64,000 nt of DNA from Callorhinus ursinus (lineage: Eukaryota > Chordata > Mammalia > Carnivora > Otariidae), in contig NW_020313143.1 in the NCBI RefSeq assembly GCF_003265705.1, positions 85,630 through 149,629 on the forward strand, written 5' to 3'. The notes below the pieces were generated by a model. It ran no database searches. It saw nothing but the letters and a program-made list of their open reading frames with translations, and had not been told where the DNA came from. The position numbers and the translations under genes are program-made. This document shows positions 11,159-23,939 of this stretch, piece by piece (within the stretch, counting starts at the first letter, position 1; the number at the start of each line of letters is the position of its first letter).

Positions 11159-12660
11159 AACACTTGCAAAATTTCTGGATTTAAAAAATTGATTGTAAAA
11201 TGGATAAAATGTGGCTGTCATGCTAAAATCTCAAATTGCCAGGGAAGAACTTCTAACCAATTGCATATATCTACATCCATCTGAGAGAAACATGGGAATC
11301 TCTGAATAATATTTATAAAGTGAGAACAATTTAGGTATATTTATTTCAAATGTGTATTGAAGATCAAGTTCCTTCTTCAAGCAGGACAATTCATTGCTTT
11401 CATTGAAAGATGAAAAGATCTAAGATGGGGCTCAAGGGTGACTACACAACCTGTAGCTACTGGTGGAATGACATTCCACCTGCTGAACCTCTTCTCCCAT
11501 GATGAGATCAAAGTAGTTTCTCTACTTTTAGGCTAGTGTGTGAACCTCACAGGAGATAGTCCACAACATGCTTTTTTCAGAGCTATGAACTCACTTGAGC
11601 CAGGTGTCAGATCCCAATAAACATGTGACATGTTGGGGTCTCCTGAGGACTGCTGCCCTTGAATCTGGAGTAGAAACTTCAGAAGCCATCAGGACACAGA
11701 ACCTCAGGACCTGCCTCCTCTGGGCTCTTGATAGGAGCTCCTCACCACACAAAGAGCTGCACTGGGAGTGACATATCCAGCAATCACCATGCTTTACTGA
11801 TGTAACTTTGTGCCGGGAGCCATGTGAAGCACTGGGCTAGTGACAATGACACTGGCACAACATGACAGCCACGTTATAATGGACTTCTCACAGGGCCTTT
11901 TACTTCTCCTTCCCCTTTCTATCTCCTAACGACAAAGGTGAAAAGGAATAAGAAGTGGCCTGAATTCATACAGGCATTCATAATCCTGCAATAGCCACAG
12001 GTCCATGGGCTTGCTCATGTGTATCACTGACTGTTCTCAGCCATCCTGAGGGTGAAGCATTCTCATCCCTGTTTTGTGGAAGGAGAAGCTGAGGTTCAGA
12101 GAGAGATGGTCACCCCTGCCTTTTAAAAGAAAGTAGCTCCAGGACACCCCTGGAACAAGACACCACACTCGCTAGGGCCAGGTGGGACCCCAAAAGCCCA
12201 TCCATCTCTCCAAGAGACGGCTGGGACATTGAGTCTCAAAGCAGGAAAGAGGTGAATGGACCTGGGATCCCTTTGTCTCCCCACAGCCCAGGTTGATTCA
12301 GCCACCACAGTAAGACACACACTTTCTGATGAAACCCAAATGACTGAAGGCAGGACCTGCTCTTCTCCCCGGCCATGTCTCTCTGTAAAGTCATGATAAA
12401 AAGTCGTCATGTTCAGCATCACATAACATTAGCTTTCTATGGCAACCATAATGCACTGGCTTGTCCTCTGTATCAGAACTACCTTGGCATTGCACTAGGT
12501 CCCCAACCTTTTGCCAAAAACAACACATCTTGGTTCTTCAGACCACTGACTGAGGAAGCATACTAGAGGCGCTAGATTTGGACCCAGGCAATTGGCAGAA
12601 CTCTGTTCAGTGTTTTGAAACAAAACATATCCCCGTTGTCAAGGATTTTGTGTGCTTTAA
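11159..12660. other. Gene-free stretch with a MIR remnant
   Basis: No exon structure is recognised. Around 12035-12115 the wording (ctgttttgtggaaggagaag, then gaggttcagagagagatgg) fits an antisense MIR. The rest is unassigned. Confidence 0.5.
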
Positions 12661-12664
12661 AAAG

Positions 12665-13145
12665 AGACAGTATGATATGCTAAATTAAATAAGTCAAAGA
12701 CAAATACCATATGATTTTACTTATATGTGGTGTCTAAAAACAAACAAACAAACAAAAACCCCTGAACTTGTAGATACAAAGAACAGATTAGTGGTTACCA
12801 GAAGCGGGGCGGGGGGGGGGGGAGAACGGGCAGAAGGAATTGGATGAAGACGGTCAAAAACTACAAATTTCCAACTATAAAATAAAGAAATCTTGTGCTG
12901 TAATGTATAGCACAGTGACTACAGTTTACAGTGCTGTATGGTATATTTGAAAGTTGCTAAGAGAATAAATCCTAAAAGTTCTCATCACAAGGAAAAACCT
13001 TTTTTTGTAACTATGTGAGTTGATGAATGTTAACTTATCGTGATGATCATTTTGTGGTGTATATGTATGTCAAGTCACTATGCTGCACGCCTCAAACCTA
13101 TACAGTGTGGTTTGTCAATCATATCTCAATAAAACTGGGAAGAAA
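12665..13145 (+). mobile_element. LINE-1 3'-end fragment, sense
   Basis: The segment 'acaaataccatatgatttta', followed by 'gtggttaccagaagc' and the terminal 'tatctcaataaaactggg', is the standard ORF2-end/3'-UTR order of mammalian L1. It is 5'-truncated and contains a short CAAA run and a G run at about 12806-12822. Confidence 0.8.
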
Positions 13146-13789
13146 GAAACACTATGAGAGTATTATCAGTACACAGAGACCCAGTGAGGTAATCTATAGT
13201 TCTTGCCCTCCCACAGTGAACTTGTACTTCCTAAGGAGTTACACCAGGAGGTTCATTGTGTCTTTTGTCTCTTCTCTGACGTTAAAGTTGATTGCTGGGT
13301 TTGAGTGTTCTCAGCCTGATCCATCCAGTGTAAAATTTCTGTCTGCTGTTCATCTCATGTTTTGTGCATTCTGAAGATAGTTGCCAGAACCGCATTTCAC
13401 TGAAGGTTGCAAAAGGGTGCTATTCTAATTTTATAAATATTTCTTCATTTATTAGCTGGAATCCATATATACAAGAAACTTCCTTTCATCAGCTATTAGA
13501 TTACACTGTGTATGGTATGCACAGGAAGCACAGGATGACTGCTTAATTCTCTGGCAACATTTCTACTTTTCCCAAAATAGTGAGTGGTTTCTCTAGGAGC
13601 CTCCAAAGATGAGCAGTGAGCTCATTTTGCTTTGTTATTTTGTTTTGCTTTGCTTTTAGACTGTCATCTGGAGTTCATAGATATTTGCATGTGTGATGTG
13701 TTTTGATCCAATGTAGTCATTATTTTATTTGATAGTCAAATTGTTCTGTCTGGCCAGTGGGAGCCTCTTTAGGTTGGCCTCTGAATGTT
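13146..13789. other. Gene-free stretch
   Basis: Nothing coding or repetitive is confidently recognised. The last 15 bases (13775-13789) are the left target duplication of the next SINE. Confidence 0.5.
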
Positions 13790-13821
13790 GTTTTTTTAGA
13801 GATTTTATTTATTTATTTATT

Positions 13822-13872
<51 letters not shown>

Positions 13873-14035
13873 AACCAGCAGGGGGAGAAGCAGAGTGAGA
13901 AGGAGAGAGAATCTGAAGGAGACGCCATGCTGGGCATGGAGCCTGACGTGGGGCTCCATCTCACGACTGTGAGATCATGACCTGAGCCAAAACCAAGAGT
14001 CAGAAGCTTGACTGACTGAGCCACCCAGGCACCCC
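13790..14035 (-). mobile_element. CAN SINE, antisense, with (GA)n tract
   Basis: On the minus strand it reads from the head (reverse complement of 'gactgagccacccaggcacc') to a poly(A)/(TTTA) tail at the left. A pure GA array occupies 13827-13867. A 15-bp target duplication, 'tggcctctgaatgtt', lies at 13775-13789 and 14036-14050. Confidence 0.95.
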
Positions 14036-14389
14036 TGGCCTCTGAATGTTTTTGACATGCTTTGGGGAATGATAGTTTGGTCCTGACTATTTTGTAACAA
14101 ACTCTACCCCAGACCTGGAACCCACCATTTCTCCAAGGAATGCTGGCTTCCTTTCAGTGGGAAGTCATCTTAGAGGAATCAATTTGGGTACTAGAATTGC
14201 TCAATCCGGTACAACTAGAATTGTACTGGATTGATCACTGTTTCTTGCCTTCTCAGTTCATGGAGCCAGTAAATATGTATTCTATTTTTCCAAAAATATA
14301 CATCATCAGCTTCCATCCTTGCTGTTCCTCCAACCCTGGTGTAACTGAATTCTGAATGTGTTTTAAATTTAATAAATTTAAATATAAAT

Positions 14390-14812
14390 AGCCATGCATG
14401 GCTAGTAGGCACCTTACTGGAATGCAGCAGCTCTACACACATTTCTGCACCTTTCTCTTTTCACTTAACAATAAATCCTAGAGAACACTCCATAGCAGTC
14501 AAGAGAGGGAGTCCCTATTTCTTTTATAGTGACATAGTGTTCTCTAGCATGGATGTACATTAGATTATTCGACTATCTACCTATTGGTGGGCATTAGTCT
14601 TGTTTCTGGTCTTCGGCTGCTAGGAATTGTTCTACGTGGGATGGGCTTATGCTTATGCCTATTTATCATTTTCCATCGGTTCTTCTGGGTAGATCCTCAG
14701 AAGAGAGATTGCCGGTTCCAAGAGGAAATACCTAAGGAATTTTACTAGACAACATCAAATCCCCTGTTCAGGTGTTGTTCTATCAAACTAGCCTCTGTAT
14801 GATGGTGTGGAT
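14390..14812 (-). mobile_element. Old LINE-1 3'-end fragment, antisense
   Basis: The + strand reads like the reverse complement of the last part of an old L1. It has 'gacatagtgttctctagcat', a 'ggatgtacattagattattc' segment and 'cctcagaagagagattgccg', in the order seen in antisense L1 3' ends. Heavily diverged. Confidence 0.6.
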
Positions 14813-14829
14813 CACAGGGAGACCAGTAC

Positions 14830-15206
14830 ATTCCAGGAGCATAGACAGATTGCTGCACTTCATCTGCTGTGAAGTTAGTTCATTTTTTTTTCAGAAGCAA
14901 ATGCTGTGTGGAATACCATGATAGTGGATAAGGCATTCTCTATGTCCAGGGATGGTAATTTGGGCCATAGCTATGTGTGTGGGGAAGTCAAACCCACATC
15001 CAGAGTATTCCAGTAAAAACACATTCCTGTGAGAACAAAATGCTGCCCCTTCCATGACGGAAGTGATCCAATGTAGTCATCCTGCCATCAGATAACTGGC
15101 TGTTCTCCCCGAGCGAATGGTGCCATATCCAGGGACTCACTGTTGGTCTCGGATGCTGGCAGATTGGGCACTCAACAGTGGCTGTAGCCAGGTCGGCCTT
15201 GGTGAG
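14830..15206 (-). mobile_element. ERV-L integrase fragment, antisense
   Basis: Read on the minus strand this matches the ERV-L pol region that runs from just before the integrase zinc-finger segment into the integrase core. Recognisable words on the + strand are 'gcactcaacagtggctgtag' and 'aataccatgatagtggataa'. The orientation switches to + at about 15207. It overlaps in content with the + strand copy at about 15585-15800. No open frame survives. Confidence 0.7.
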
Positions 15207-17013
15207 TGGAAGTCATGGGCTGCAGGCAGTGGTTTGGTTGGAAGTTCAAGGACGTGCAAGGAACATAATTAGAAAGTTGGTGGCAAGGGAGTCTGGGGAA
15301 GAGATAGGGGGGATAGACCCTAAGTGGGTGAAAAACATGCAGATATTTTTGCTCTATGTGAATGCAAAGGGTCAGCAAGGGGTGACCTCATCAGAGGAGG
15401 AAATTTTACTTAACAAAGGGATAAGATGGCTCTTTATCTGGATATCAGTCATCTTCTTTTCCAGTCCCTGCTGTCATTGCCTGATGGGCTCGTGAACAAC
15501 GTGGGTGACAGGGTGGCAGGGAAGGAGGTTATGCTTGGCTCAGGTGAATGGAGGAGGTCAAACAGCCAGCTAACTGGGGGCAGGTTGATTACAGTGGGTC
15601 ACTTCCATCATGGAAAGGGCAGTATTATGCTCTTACTGGAGTATGTTGTTACTAAAATCCTCTGGCTATGGATTTCCCTTCCCTGCATGCAATGCTTCTG
15701 CCAAAACTACCATCCTTGGACTTGCAGAATACCTTATCCACCTGCCATGGTATTCCACATAGCATTGTTTCTGACCAAGGAATTCACCTCACAGCACATG
15801 AAGTGGGGCAATGGGCCTGTGTTCGTGAAATTCACTGGTCTTACCATGTTCCCCACCATCATGCAGTAGCTGGTTTGATAGAATGGTGGAAAGGATTTTT
15901 GACGACTCAGTTACAGTGCCAGCTAGGTGACAATACATTGCAGGCACGAGGCCAGGTGCTTTGGGAATCTGTTTGTGTTCTACATCAGCATCCCATATAC
16001 ATCCTCCCATGACTAGGATTCATGCGTCTAGGGATCATGGGTTGGAAATGGGTGTGACATCACTCACTATTACCTCTAGCAATCCACCAGCAAAATTTTT
16101 GCTTTCTGTTCCTGCCACCTTATGCTCTGCTGGTCTAGAGGTCTTCGTTCCAAAGGGAGGCGTGCTTCCACCAAGAGGCACACAATGATTCCACTGAACT
16201 GAAAGTTAAGACTGCCACCCAGTCCCTATGGGCTCCTCGTGTCTCTTAATCACCAGGCAAAGAAGGGATTTAGCATACAGGATAGGGTGATTGATTCCAA
16301 TTAAAAGGGGGGAATTTTACACCTTTTAATTTTACCACCTCCACAATGGTGGTAAAGAAGGGGGTGTTTGGAATACAGGAGCTCCCTTAAGGTGTCTCTC
16401 AGTACTACCATGCCCTGTTGATTCAAGTCAATGGAAAACAAAAACAACCCAATTCAGGAATGACTACTAATGGCTCTGATCCTTCAGGAGGGAAGGATTG
16501 GGTACCCCCCTACCCGGTAAAGAACCAGGAGAGTTGAAGGCAAAGAGAATACAAAATGGTTAGTGGAAGATTGTACTTAAAAATACTAGCTACAACCACA
16601 TGACCAGCTACAACTATAATTGTTGTGAAGATTTCTTCCTAATTTTGTTGAATGTGTGTGTAAATGTATGTTTATTTTATATGATAATATATGCATCATA
16701 TTTGTTTTCTTTCCTCTCTTAACCTCTTATCATGTAACAGTAGATGTATTAGCTTTGCCTCATAGTATTTAAGTATTAAGTTTACCTGACAGTTACATAA
16801 TAACAAGTTACTTAAGTTACAGGATGACAAGGAGAAGAGTAAATACCACCCAAGGGCTTTGCATCAACTTCAGGGGAATGGGTCAGTGCGTTTTCACTTG
16901 TATACAGAACAGCTGTATATATTAGCCAGAAATATGACCTTGTTATTCTGTTTTATTGGGAACTAAGTATGGTTTAAGGAGGTGTGTATGGGTACCAAGT
17001 TAACAAGGGGGAG
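15207..17013 (+). mobile_element. ERV-L pol remnant (RNase H/integrase to dUTPase), sense
   Basis: The + strand carries the ERV-L order: connection/RNase H region, integrase core (about 15590-15960), then the dUTPase-like domain peculiar to ERV-L (about 16170-16560), then a polypurine tract ending 'acaagggggagg' directly before an LTR. Two overlapping frames (15426-15869 and 15668-16012) together cover the integrase, showing frameshifts, and stops are frequent. The zinc-finger segment present in the neighbouring antisense copy is missing here at about 15550. It is a dead relic. Confidence 0.8.
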
Positions 17014-17575
17014 GTGTCCTATGACAGTTAATTTTATGTGTCAACTTGGCTAAGATTTGGTACCCAGTTGTTTTGGTCGAATATTAGTCTAGAGAGGCTG
17101 CTGTGAAGCTATTTTAAAGATATGATTAATATTTAAACCAGTAGACTTTGAGTACAGTAGATTACCCCCATGATGTGGCTGGGCCTCATTGAATAAGTTG
17201 AGGGCCTTAAGAGGAAAGACTGAAGTACCCTGAGGAGGAAAGAGTTCTGCCTCCAGACTGCCTTTGAACTCGAGATGGCAACATAAACACCCACTAGAAT
17301 TTCCTGCCCACTGGCTTGCCCTGCGCTTTCCGACTTGCCAGTACCTAAAATCCCATAATCATGTGGACCAATTCCATCATATATGTGTGTGTGTATATCT
17401 ATATCTATCTATATCTGTATCTATATCATCTCTATCTATATGTGTACATATACATATAAATGTGTATTACACACACATATGTGTATATAAGTGTATATAT
17501 ATTTAATATAAATATGTATATATGTGTATTCATACATGCTATTGGTTCTGTTTCTCTGGAGAACCCTGACAAATG
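17014..17575 (+). mobile_element. MLT2-like 3' LTR of the ERV-L copy
   Basis: It starts TGTCCTATGACAGTTAATTT immediately after the polypurine tract and contains 'atgtgtcaacttggctaaga', 'ggtacccagttgttttggtc', and near its end 'attggttctgtttctctgga' and 'gagaaccctgac'. This is the characteristic MLT2-family LTR. A TATC/TATA-rich microsatellite at about 17383-17530 has expanded inside it. Confidence 0.85.
17383..17530. repeat. Compound TGTG/TATCTA/TATATG microsatellite
   Basis: Alternating purine-pyrimidine low-complexity sequence within the MLT2-like LTR. Open frames crossing it are artefacts. Confidence 0.85.
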
Positions 17576-18232
17576 GATTCACCTTCACTGTCTGCATTTG
17601 TTGACCAGACAACCCTTTATGGTTGGGCAACTCTGTGTTGGTGTAGACACATGGGCTTGGCATACTTCATTTAAATTTAAATTTTACTATCATCCACACT
17701 ATCTGACTTATTCTACTGTGTTCTTTATATTTTCTGTGCAGAGCATGATTCCCAGGCTGCTTTGCATCTTCTGATTTGAAGCAGAGGCATTTAATACCCA
17801 GAGAGTGGATCCAATAAAGTGTAATTGGAGGTGTTAGGGCAGAGTGAAGCATATAGAAAGCATTATATCACAATAGAGATATTTTGTAAGGGAAGAGGGG
17901 AGAGCATTGAGACTAGAGCAACCGAGCTTCCAAGAGGGTGATTTCTGATCTTGTGTATTCATAAAATAGGGAAAGTGTGTGTGTGTTCTTACTCCAGGAT
18001 ATCCACCATTCATTCATTGATTCATATATGCATGGTAATGACCCTAAACAGTGGTGAGGGCCTGCATGCCCAACTCCTTCTTCCATTGACATGGTCAATA
18101 AACTCCCTTTACTATCCACCACTTATACTAGAATGGTCTTCAACGTTTCTTCTACATACACTGAGAAACGTATCAGATAGTGTTATACTTTCTGCTTCAA
18201 CCATCAAGAAGCATTTAGAAGTTTCAAGAGGA
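17576..18232. other. Gene-free stretch
   Basis: No gene or clear repeat is recognised. It ends in the left target duplication of the following SINE (18219-18232). Confidence 0.5.
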
Positions 18233-18420
18233 TGGGTGCCTGGGTGGCTCTGTCAGTTAAGTGTCTGCTCAGGTCATGATCCCAGGGTCCTGGGATCGAG
18301 TCCCACATCGGGCTCCCTGCTCAGCAGGGAGTCGGCTCTCCCTCTGACCCTCCCCCCCCGTGCTCTCTCTCTCTCTTTCACTCTCTCTCTCTGAAATAAA
18401 CAAATAAAATCTTAAAAAAA
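18233..18420 (+). mobile_element. CAN SINE, sense
   Basis: The head 'gggtgcctgggtggctctgt', 'catgatcccagggtcctggg', a CT tract and 'aaataaacaaataaaatctt' are followed by poly(A). A 14-bp target duplication, 'aagtttcaagagga', lies at 18219-18232 and 18421-18434. A few bases are missing in the head, between 'ctg' and 'ctcaggtcatg'. Confidence 0.95.
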
Positions 18421-18519
18421 AAGTTTCAAGAGGAGAAGGAAAATCTACTCTATTTAATCATGTTAGGGTTCTTTCTGTTGTTCTTTCTTACTTCCAGATA
18501 TTCCCAGATTCCTTCTTTT

Positions 18520-19211
18520 ACCAATACCCATGTGTTTTTAGAAATTCCTTTAGCCATTCCTTTAGGGTACATCTATTGGCGAAAAAGTCTTATCATTTTC
18601 CCTCACCTTAAAATGTCTTTATATCCCTGTTAATTCCCAAAGGATAATCTATCTGCATATAGAATTTAGATGGACAGTTCTTTTCTTTTAGCACTTGAAC
18701 GGCGTGCCACTTCCTTCTGGTCGACGTGGCTTCTGATGAGAAATTTGCTATTTTTGTATAGTGTTTCTCCTATAGATAATGCATTTTTTTTCTCTTCTTG
18801 CTTTGAAGAGCTCTTTCTTTGTCTTTAGATTTCTGAAGTTTGAAGATGTGTCCTTTCATGGGTTTCTTTGGACTTACCCTCTTTGGGATTTGCTTAGCCT
18901 CTGTAAGTCTTTGGCCAGATTTGAAGGCTGTTAGCCATTATGTGTTCCAATATTTTTTCTCCCATGCACTCTTTCTCCTCTCCATTCAGGACAACAATGA
19001 CACGAATATTAGATATTTTGTTAGAGTCCCACAGGTCCTTGAGGCTTCGTTTTATTTACTTATTTGTTTGTTTAGTTTAGTTTATTTCCTGTTGTCTCAG
19101 GTTGGGTAATTGCTATTATTCTATCAACAGGCTCACTGAATCATTTCTCTTTCTTCTCCATTCTTCTGTTGAGTTTATCCATTCCGTTTTTATTTCAGTT
19201 ATTGTAAGATT
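18520..19211 (-). mobile_element. Old L1M-type fragment, antisense (left part)
   Basis: The + strand has 'gccacttccttctggtcgac', 'cttctgatgagaaatttgct' and the 'gctgttagccattatgtgtt' segment, a run of phrases common in antisense fragments of old L1M elements. What looks like its continuation reappears at 23160-23630, after the LTR and the younger L1. Confidence 0.5.
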
Positions 19212-19592
19212 TGTGTGATGAGTAATTTTATGGGTCAACTTGTCTGGGCCTTACTACCCAGATATTGGTCAGAAATTACTCTAGATGTTTCAGTGAAGTT
19301 GTTTGTTTTTTTGGGGGTGGTGGTGAAATTATCATTTAAATTAGTGGACTTTGAGTAAAACAGATTATCTTGCATAATGTGAGTAAGCATCATCTAATCA
19401 GCTGAAGGCCTTTATAGAACAAAGACTGACCTCTGCTGAGCAAGAAGGAATTCTGCCAGCCAACTGTTTTTGGGCTTGAACTGCAACTCTTCCCCGGGTC
19501 CCAAGCCTGGCAGCCCATTGTAGATTTTGGACTTAAAATTATCACTTGAGCAATTCCTTAAAGAGAATCTCTTTCTCTCTCCCTTCGTGTGT

Positions 19593-19628
<36 letters not shown>

Positions 19629-19640
19629 CCTTCCCCCCAA
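19212..19640 (+). mobile_element. MLT2-like solo LTR, 3' end eroded
   Basis: The segment 'gagtaattttatgggtcaac', 'gtggactttgagtaaaacag', 'gctgaaggcctttatagaac' and 'aattctgccagccaactg' follow the same order as in the LTR at 17014-17575. No ERV-L internal sequence adjoins it. A (TG)n array at 19588-19626 replaces the distal part. Confidence 0.75.
19588..19626. repeat. (TG)n microsatellite
   Basis: A nearly pure TG run in the distal part of the MLT2-like LTR. Confidence 0.95.
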
Positions 19641-19699
19641 GAGCCCTAGCACACTTGGTTCTAAAATTTATATTTGTTTATTCATCTTTCTATTTTCTA

Positions 19700-22600
19700 T
19701 ATTTCTTTTTTTTAATTTTATTATGTTATGTTAGTCACCATACAATACATCATTAGTTTTTGATGTGGTGATCCACGATCCATTGTTTTCGTATAACACC
19801 CAGTGCTCCATGCAGTACGTGTCCCCCTTAATACCCATCACCGGCCTAAACAATCGCCCTTCCCCCTCCCCTCTAAAACCCTGTTTGTTTCTCAGAGTCC
19901 ATAGTCTCTCATGGTTCATCTCTCCCTCCGATTCCCCACCCCTTTATTTTTCCCTTCCTTCTCCTAATGTCCTCCATGCTATTCCTTTTGTTCCACAAAG
20001 AAGTGAAACCGTATGATAATTGACTTTCTCTGCTTGACTTACTTCACTTAGCATAATCTCCTCCAGTCCCACCCACGTTGATGTAAAAGTTGGGTATTCA
20101 TCCTTTCTGATGGCTGAGTCATATTCCATTGTATATATGGACCACATCTTCTTTATCCATTCGTCTGTGGAAGGGCATCTCGGCACTTCCCACAGTTTGG
20201 CTGTTGCGGACATTGCTGCTGTGAACATTGGGGTGCATATGGCCCTTCTTTTCACTACATCTGTGTCTTTGGGGTAAATACTCTGCAGTGAAATTGCTGG
20301 GTCATAGGGTAGCTCTATTTTTAAATTTTTGAGGAACCTCCACACTGTTTTCCAAAGTGGCTGTACCAACTTGCATTCTCACCAACAGTGTAAGAGGGTT
20401 CCCCCTTCTCCACAACCTCTCCAACATTTGTTGTTTCTTTCCCTATTTTTGCCATTCTAACTGGTGTAAGGTGGTATCTCAATGTGGTTTTGATTTGAAT
20501 TTCCCTGATGGCTAATGATGATGAACATTTTTTCATGTGTCTGTTAGCTATTTGTATGTCTTCCTCAGAGAAGTGTCTTTTCATATCTTCTGCCCATGTC
20601 TTGACTTGATTATTTGTTTTTTGGGTGTTGAGTTTCAGAAGTTCTTTATAGATCTTGGATGACAGCCCTTCATCTCTAGTGTCATTTGCAAATATCTTCT
20701 CCCATTCTGTGGGTTGCCTCTTTGTTTTGTTGACTGTTTCCTTTGCTGTGCAGAAGCTTTTTAGCTTGATGAAGTCCCAAAAGTTCATTTTTGCTTTTGT
20801 TTCACTAGCTTTTGGAGATGTATCTTGAAAGAAGTTGCTGTGGCCGATGTCAAAGAGGTTACTGCCTATGTTCTCCTCTAGGATTTTGATGGCCTCCTGT
20901 CTCACATTGAAGTCTTTCATCCGTTTTGAGTTTATCTTTGTGTATGGTGTTAGAGAATGGTCGAGTTTCATTCTTCTGCGTGTGGCTGTCCAATTTTCCG
21001 AGCACCCTTTATTGAAGAGACTGTCTTTTTCCATTGCATGTTTTCTCCTGCTTTGTCGAAGATTACTTGACCATAGAGTGGAGGGTCCATATCTGGGTTC
21101 TCTATTCTGTTCCCTTGGTCTCTACGTCTGTTTTTGTGCCAGTACCATGCTGTCTTGGTGATCAGTGCTTTGTAATCTAGCTTGAAGTCGGGCAACGTGA
21201 TGCCCTCAGCTTTGCTTTTCTTTTTCAACATTTCCTTGGTGATTCGGGGTCTTTTCTGATTCCATACAAATTTTAGGATTATTTGTTCTAGCACTTTGAA
21301 AAATGTCATTGGAATTTCGGTTGGGATGGCATTGAAGGTATAGATTGCTCTGGGTAGCATAGACATTTTAACAATGTTTGTTCTTCTGATCAATGAGCAT
21401 GGACTGTTTTTCCATCTTTTTGTGTCTTCTTCAATTTCTTTCATGAATGTTCCGTAGTTCCTAGAGTATAGATCATTTACCTCTTTGGTTAGGTTTATTC
21501 CGAGGTATCTTATGGTTTTTGGTGCTATTGTAAATGGAATCGTTTCTCTAATTTCTCTTTTTACAGTTGCATTTTTAGTGTATAGGAAAGCAACTGATTT
21601 CTGTGCATTGATTTTGTACCCTGCCACATTACTGAATTGCTGTATGAGTTCTAGTAATTTGGGGGTGGAGTCTTTTGGATTTTCCACATAAAGTATCATG
21701 TCATCTGTGAAGAGAGAGAGTTTGACTTCTTCTTTGCCAATTTGAATACCTTTTATTTCTTTTTGTTGTCTGATTGCTGTTGCCAGGACTTCTAGTACTA
21801 TGTTGAACATTAGTGGCGAGAGTGGGCATCCTTGACGTGTTCCTTATCTTAAGGGAAAGGCTCTCAGCTTTTCCTCATTGAGGACGATAGTCGCTGTGGG
21901 TTTTTCATAGATGGATTTTATGAACTCGAGGAATGTTCCCTCTATCCCTATACTCTGAAGAGTTTTAATCAGGAAAGGATGTTGTATTTTGTCAAATGCT
22001 TTTTCTGCGTCAATCGAGAGGACCATATGGTTCTTCTCCCTCCTATTAATGTGATCTATCACATTGATTGATTTTCGAATGTTGAACCACCCTTGCATCC
22101 CGGGGATAAATCCCACTTGGTCGTGGTGGATGATTCTTTTAATGTATTGTTGGATCCTATTAGCTAGGATTTTGTTGAGGGTTTTGGAATCCATATTCAT
22201 CTCGGATATCAGTCTGAAATTCTCCTTTTGGATGAGGTCTTTGCCTGGTTTGGGGATCAAGGTAATGCTGGCCTCATAGAACGAGTTTGGAAGTTTTCCT
22301 TCTGTTTCTATTTTTTTTTTTTTTTTTTGGAACAGCTTCAGCAGGATAGGCATTATTTCTTCTTTGAATGTTCGGTAGAATTCCCCAGCAAATCCGTCAG
22401 GCCCTGGACTCTTGTTTTTTGGCAGGTTTTTGATCACTGCTTCAATTTCGTTACTGGTTATTGGCCTATTCCGGTTGTCAATTTCTTCCTGTTTCAGTCT
22501 TGGCAGCTTATAGGTTTCCAGGAAGGCATCCATTTCATCCAGATTGCTCCGTTTATTGGCATATGGTTGTTGATAATAATTGTTTCTATTTCCTTGGTGT

Positions 22601-23160
22601 TAGTCGTGATCTCTCCCCTTTCATTCATAATTTTATTAATTTGGGTCCTTTCTCTTTTCTTTTGGATAAGTCTGACCAGTGGTTTATCGATCTTATTAAT
22701 TCTTTCAGAGAACCAACTTCTAGTTTCGTTGATCTGATCTACTGTGTTTCTGGTTTCTAATTCATTGACCTCTGCTCTAATCTTAATTATTTCTCCTCTA
22801 ATGCGTGGCTTAGGCATCGTTCGTTGCTTTTTCTCTAGTTCTTTAAGGTGTAGAGTTAGTTGGTGAATTCGGGATTTTTCTATTTTTTTGAGTGAGGCAT
22901 GGATGGCTATGTATTTCCCCCTTAGGATCGCCTTTGCTGTATCCCATAGGTTTTGGACCTGTGTTTTCATTCTCATTGATTTCCATGAATTGTTTAGGTT
23001 TTTCTTTGATTTCCTGGTTGACCCAAACATTCTTGAGCTGAGTGGTCTTCAGCTGCCAATTTTTTTCTTGTGATTGAGTTCCAGTTTTAAAGCATTGTGG
23101 TCTGAGAATATGCAGGGAATAATCTGCTGAGACTTTCTGTTCTTTTTTCATTTGTTTCAA
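19700..23160 (-). mobile_element. LINE-1 'E', antisense, 5'-truncated
   Basis: On the minus strand it runs from within ORF2 (just C-terminal to the endonuclease region) through reverse transcriptase and the C-terminal domain to the 3' UTR, whose end reads 'gttatgttagtcaccatac' on the + strand near 19722-19743. Open segments at 22494-23030, 21844-22533, 20968-21810 and 20321-21034 are consecutive pieces of one ORF2 broken by frameshifts and stops. The RT catalytic motif is present as FTDD (family FADD) in the 20968-21810 piece. A T-run expansion (22311-22328) disrupts the frame. This copy cannot retrotranspose. Confidence 0.93.
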
Positions 23161-23634
23161 ACATGTTTATGTTCACTAATTGAAACCTTTTTATCATGAT
23201 ACTTTAAAATCTTTGTCAGAGAATTCCAACATCTGTGCCATCTTGGTATTCTTGTCTGTTGATTCTCATTTCTTTTTCAAGTTGACATTTGACTGGTACA
23301 TAGAAGATGGATTTTTATTGTATTCAAGACTTTAGGACTTTATGTTATGCAATTTTGCATGTCATTTAAGTTGTATGTTTTAGCAAACCTTCTGTGATAC
23401 CATTTCAATGGAGGAAGGAGGTTGTCATCTCATAACAGCCAGGTAGGGATGCAAGTTTAGGTTCCCTATGTGGTCTCTGATATCACCCCAGAGGTTGGGG
23501 AGGGGTGCCTGGTCAGTCAGGTGAGTGTGGAATCCATGCTCCCCACTCAGACTTTGCTGGCCTGGTGGGAGTGGAGCTGCGTTTTCCTCTGTGGTATTTG
23601 GCTGTAGTAGGATAGTTATGATCTAAAGGATTTC
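23161..23634 (-). mobile_element. Old L1M-type fragment, antisense (right part)
   Basis: The sequence between the two young L1s has the AT-rich, L1M-like character of 18520-19211 and appears to be its continuation. It is eroded and partly unassigned. Confidence 0.4.
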
Positions 23635-23939
23635 TTTTTTTTTCTTTTTTAAAATTATGTTCAGTTATCCAACATATAGTACATCATTAGGTTTTGATGT
23701 AGTGTTCAACGATTCATCAGTTGCGTATAACACCCAGTGGTCATCACAACACGTGTCCTCCTTAATACCCATCCCCCGGCTAGCCCATCCCCCCAACCCC
23801 TCCCTTCTGTAACCCTCAGTTTGTTTCCCAGAGTCCAGAGTCTTTCATGGTTTGTCTCCCTCTCTGATTTCTTCCCATTCAGTTTTCCCTCCCTTCCCCT
23901 ATAGTTCTCTGTGCTACTCCTTATGTTCCACATATGAGT

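Noticed and set aside
13729..14024. Arg/Glu-rich and Ser/Leu-rich open frames
   Set aside because: They are translations of a (GA)n tract within a SINE.
15426..16012. Two overlapping open frames of 147 and 114 codons
   Set aside because: Both match ERV-L integrase in two different frames of a decayed provirus.
20321..23160. Several long minus-strand open frames (up to 280 codons)
   Set aside because: They are consecutive pieces of one LINE-1 ORF2, including the RT motif FTDD, broken by frameshifts; not host genes.
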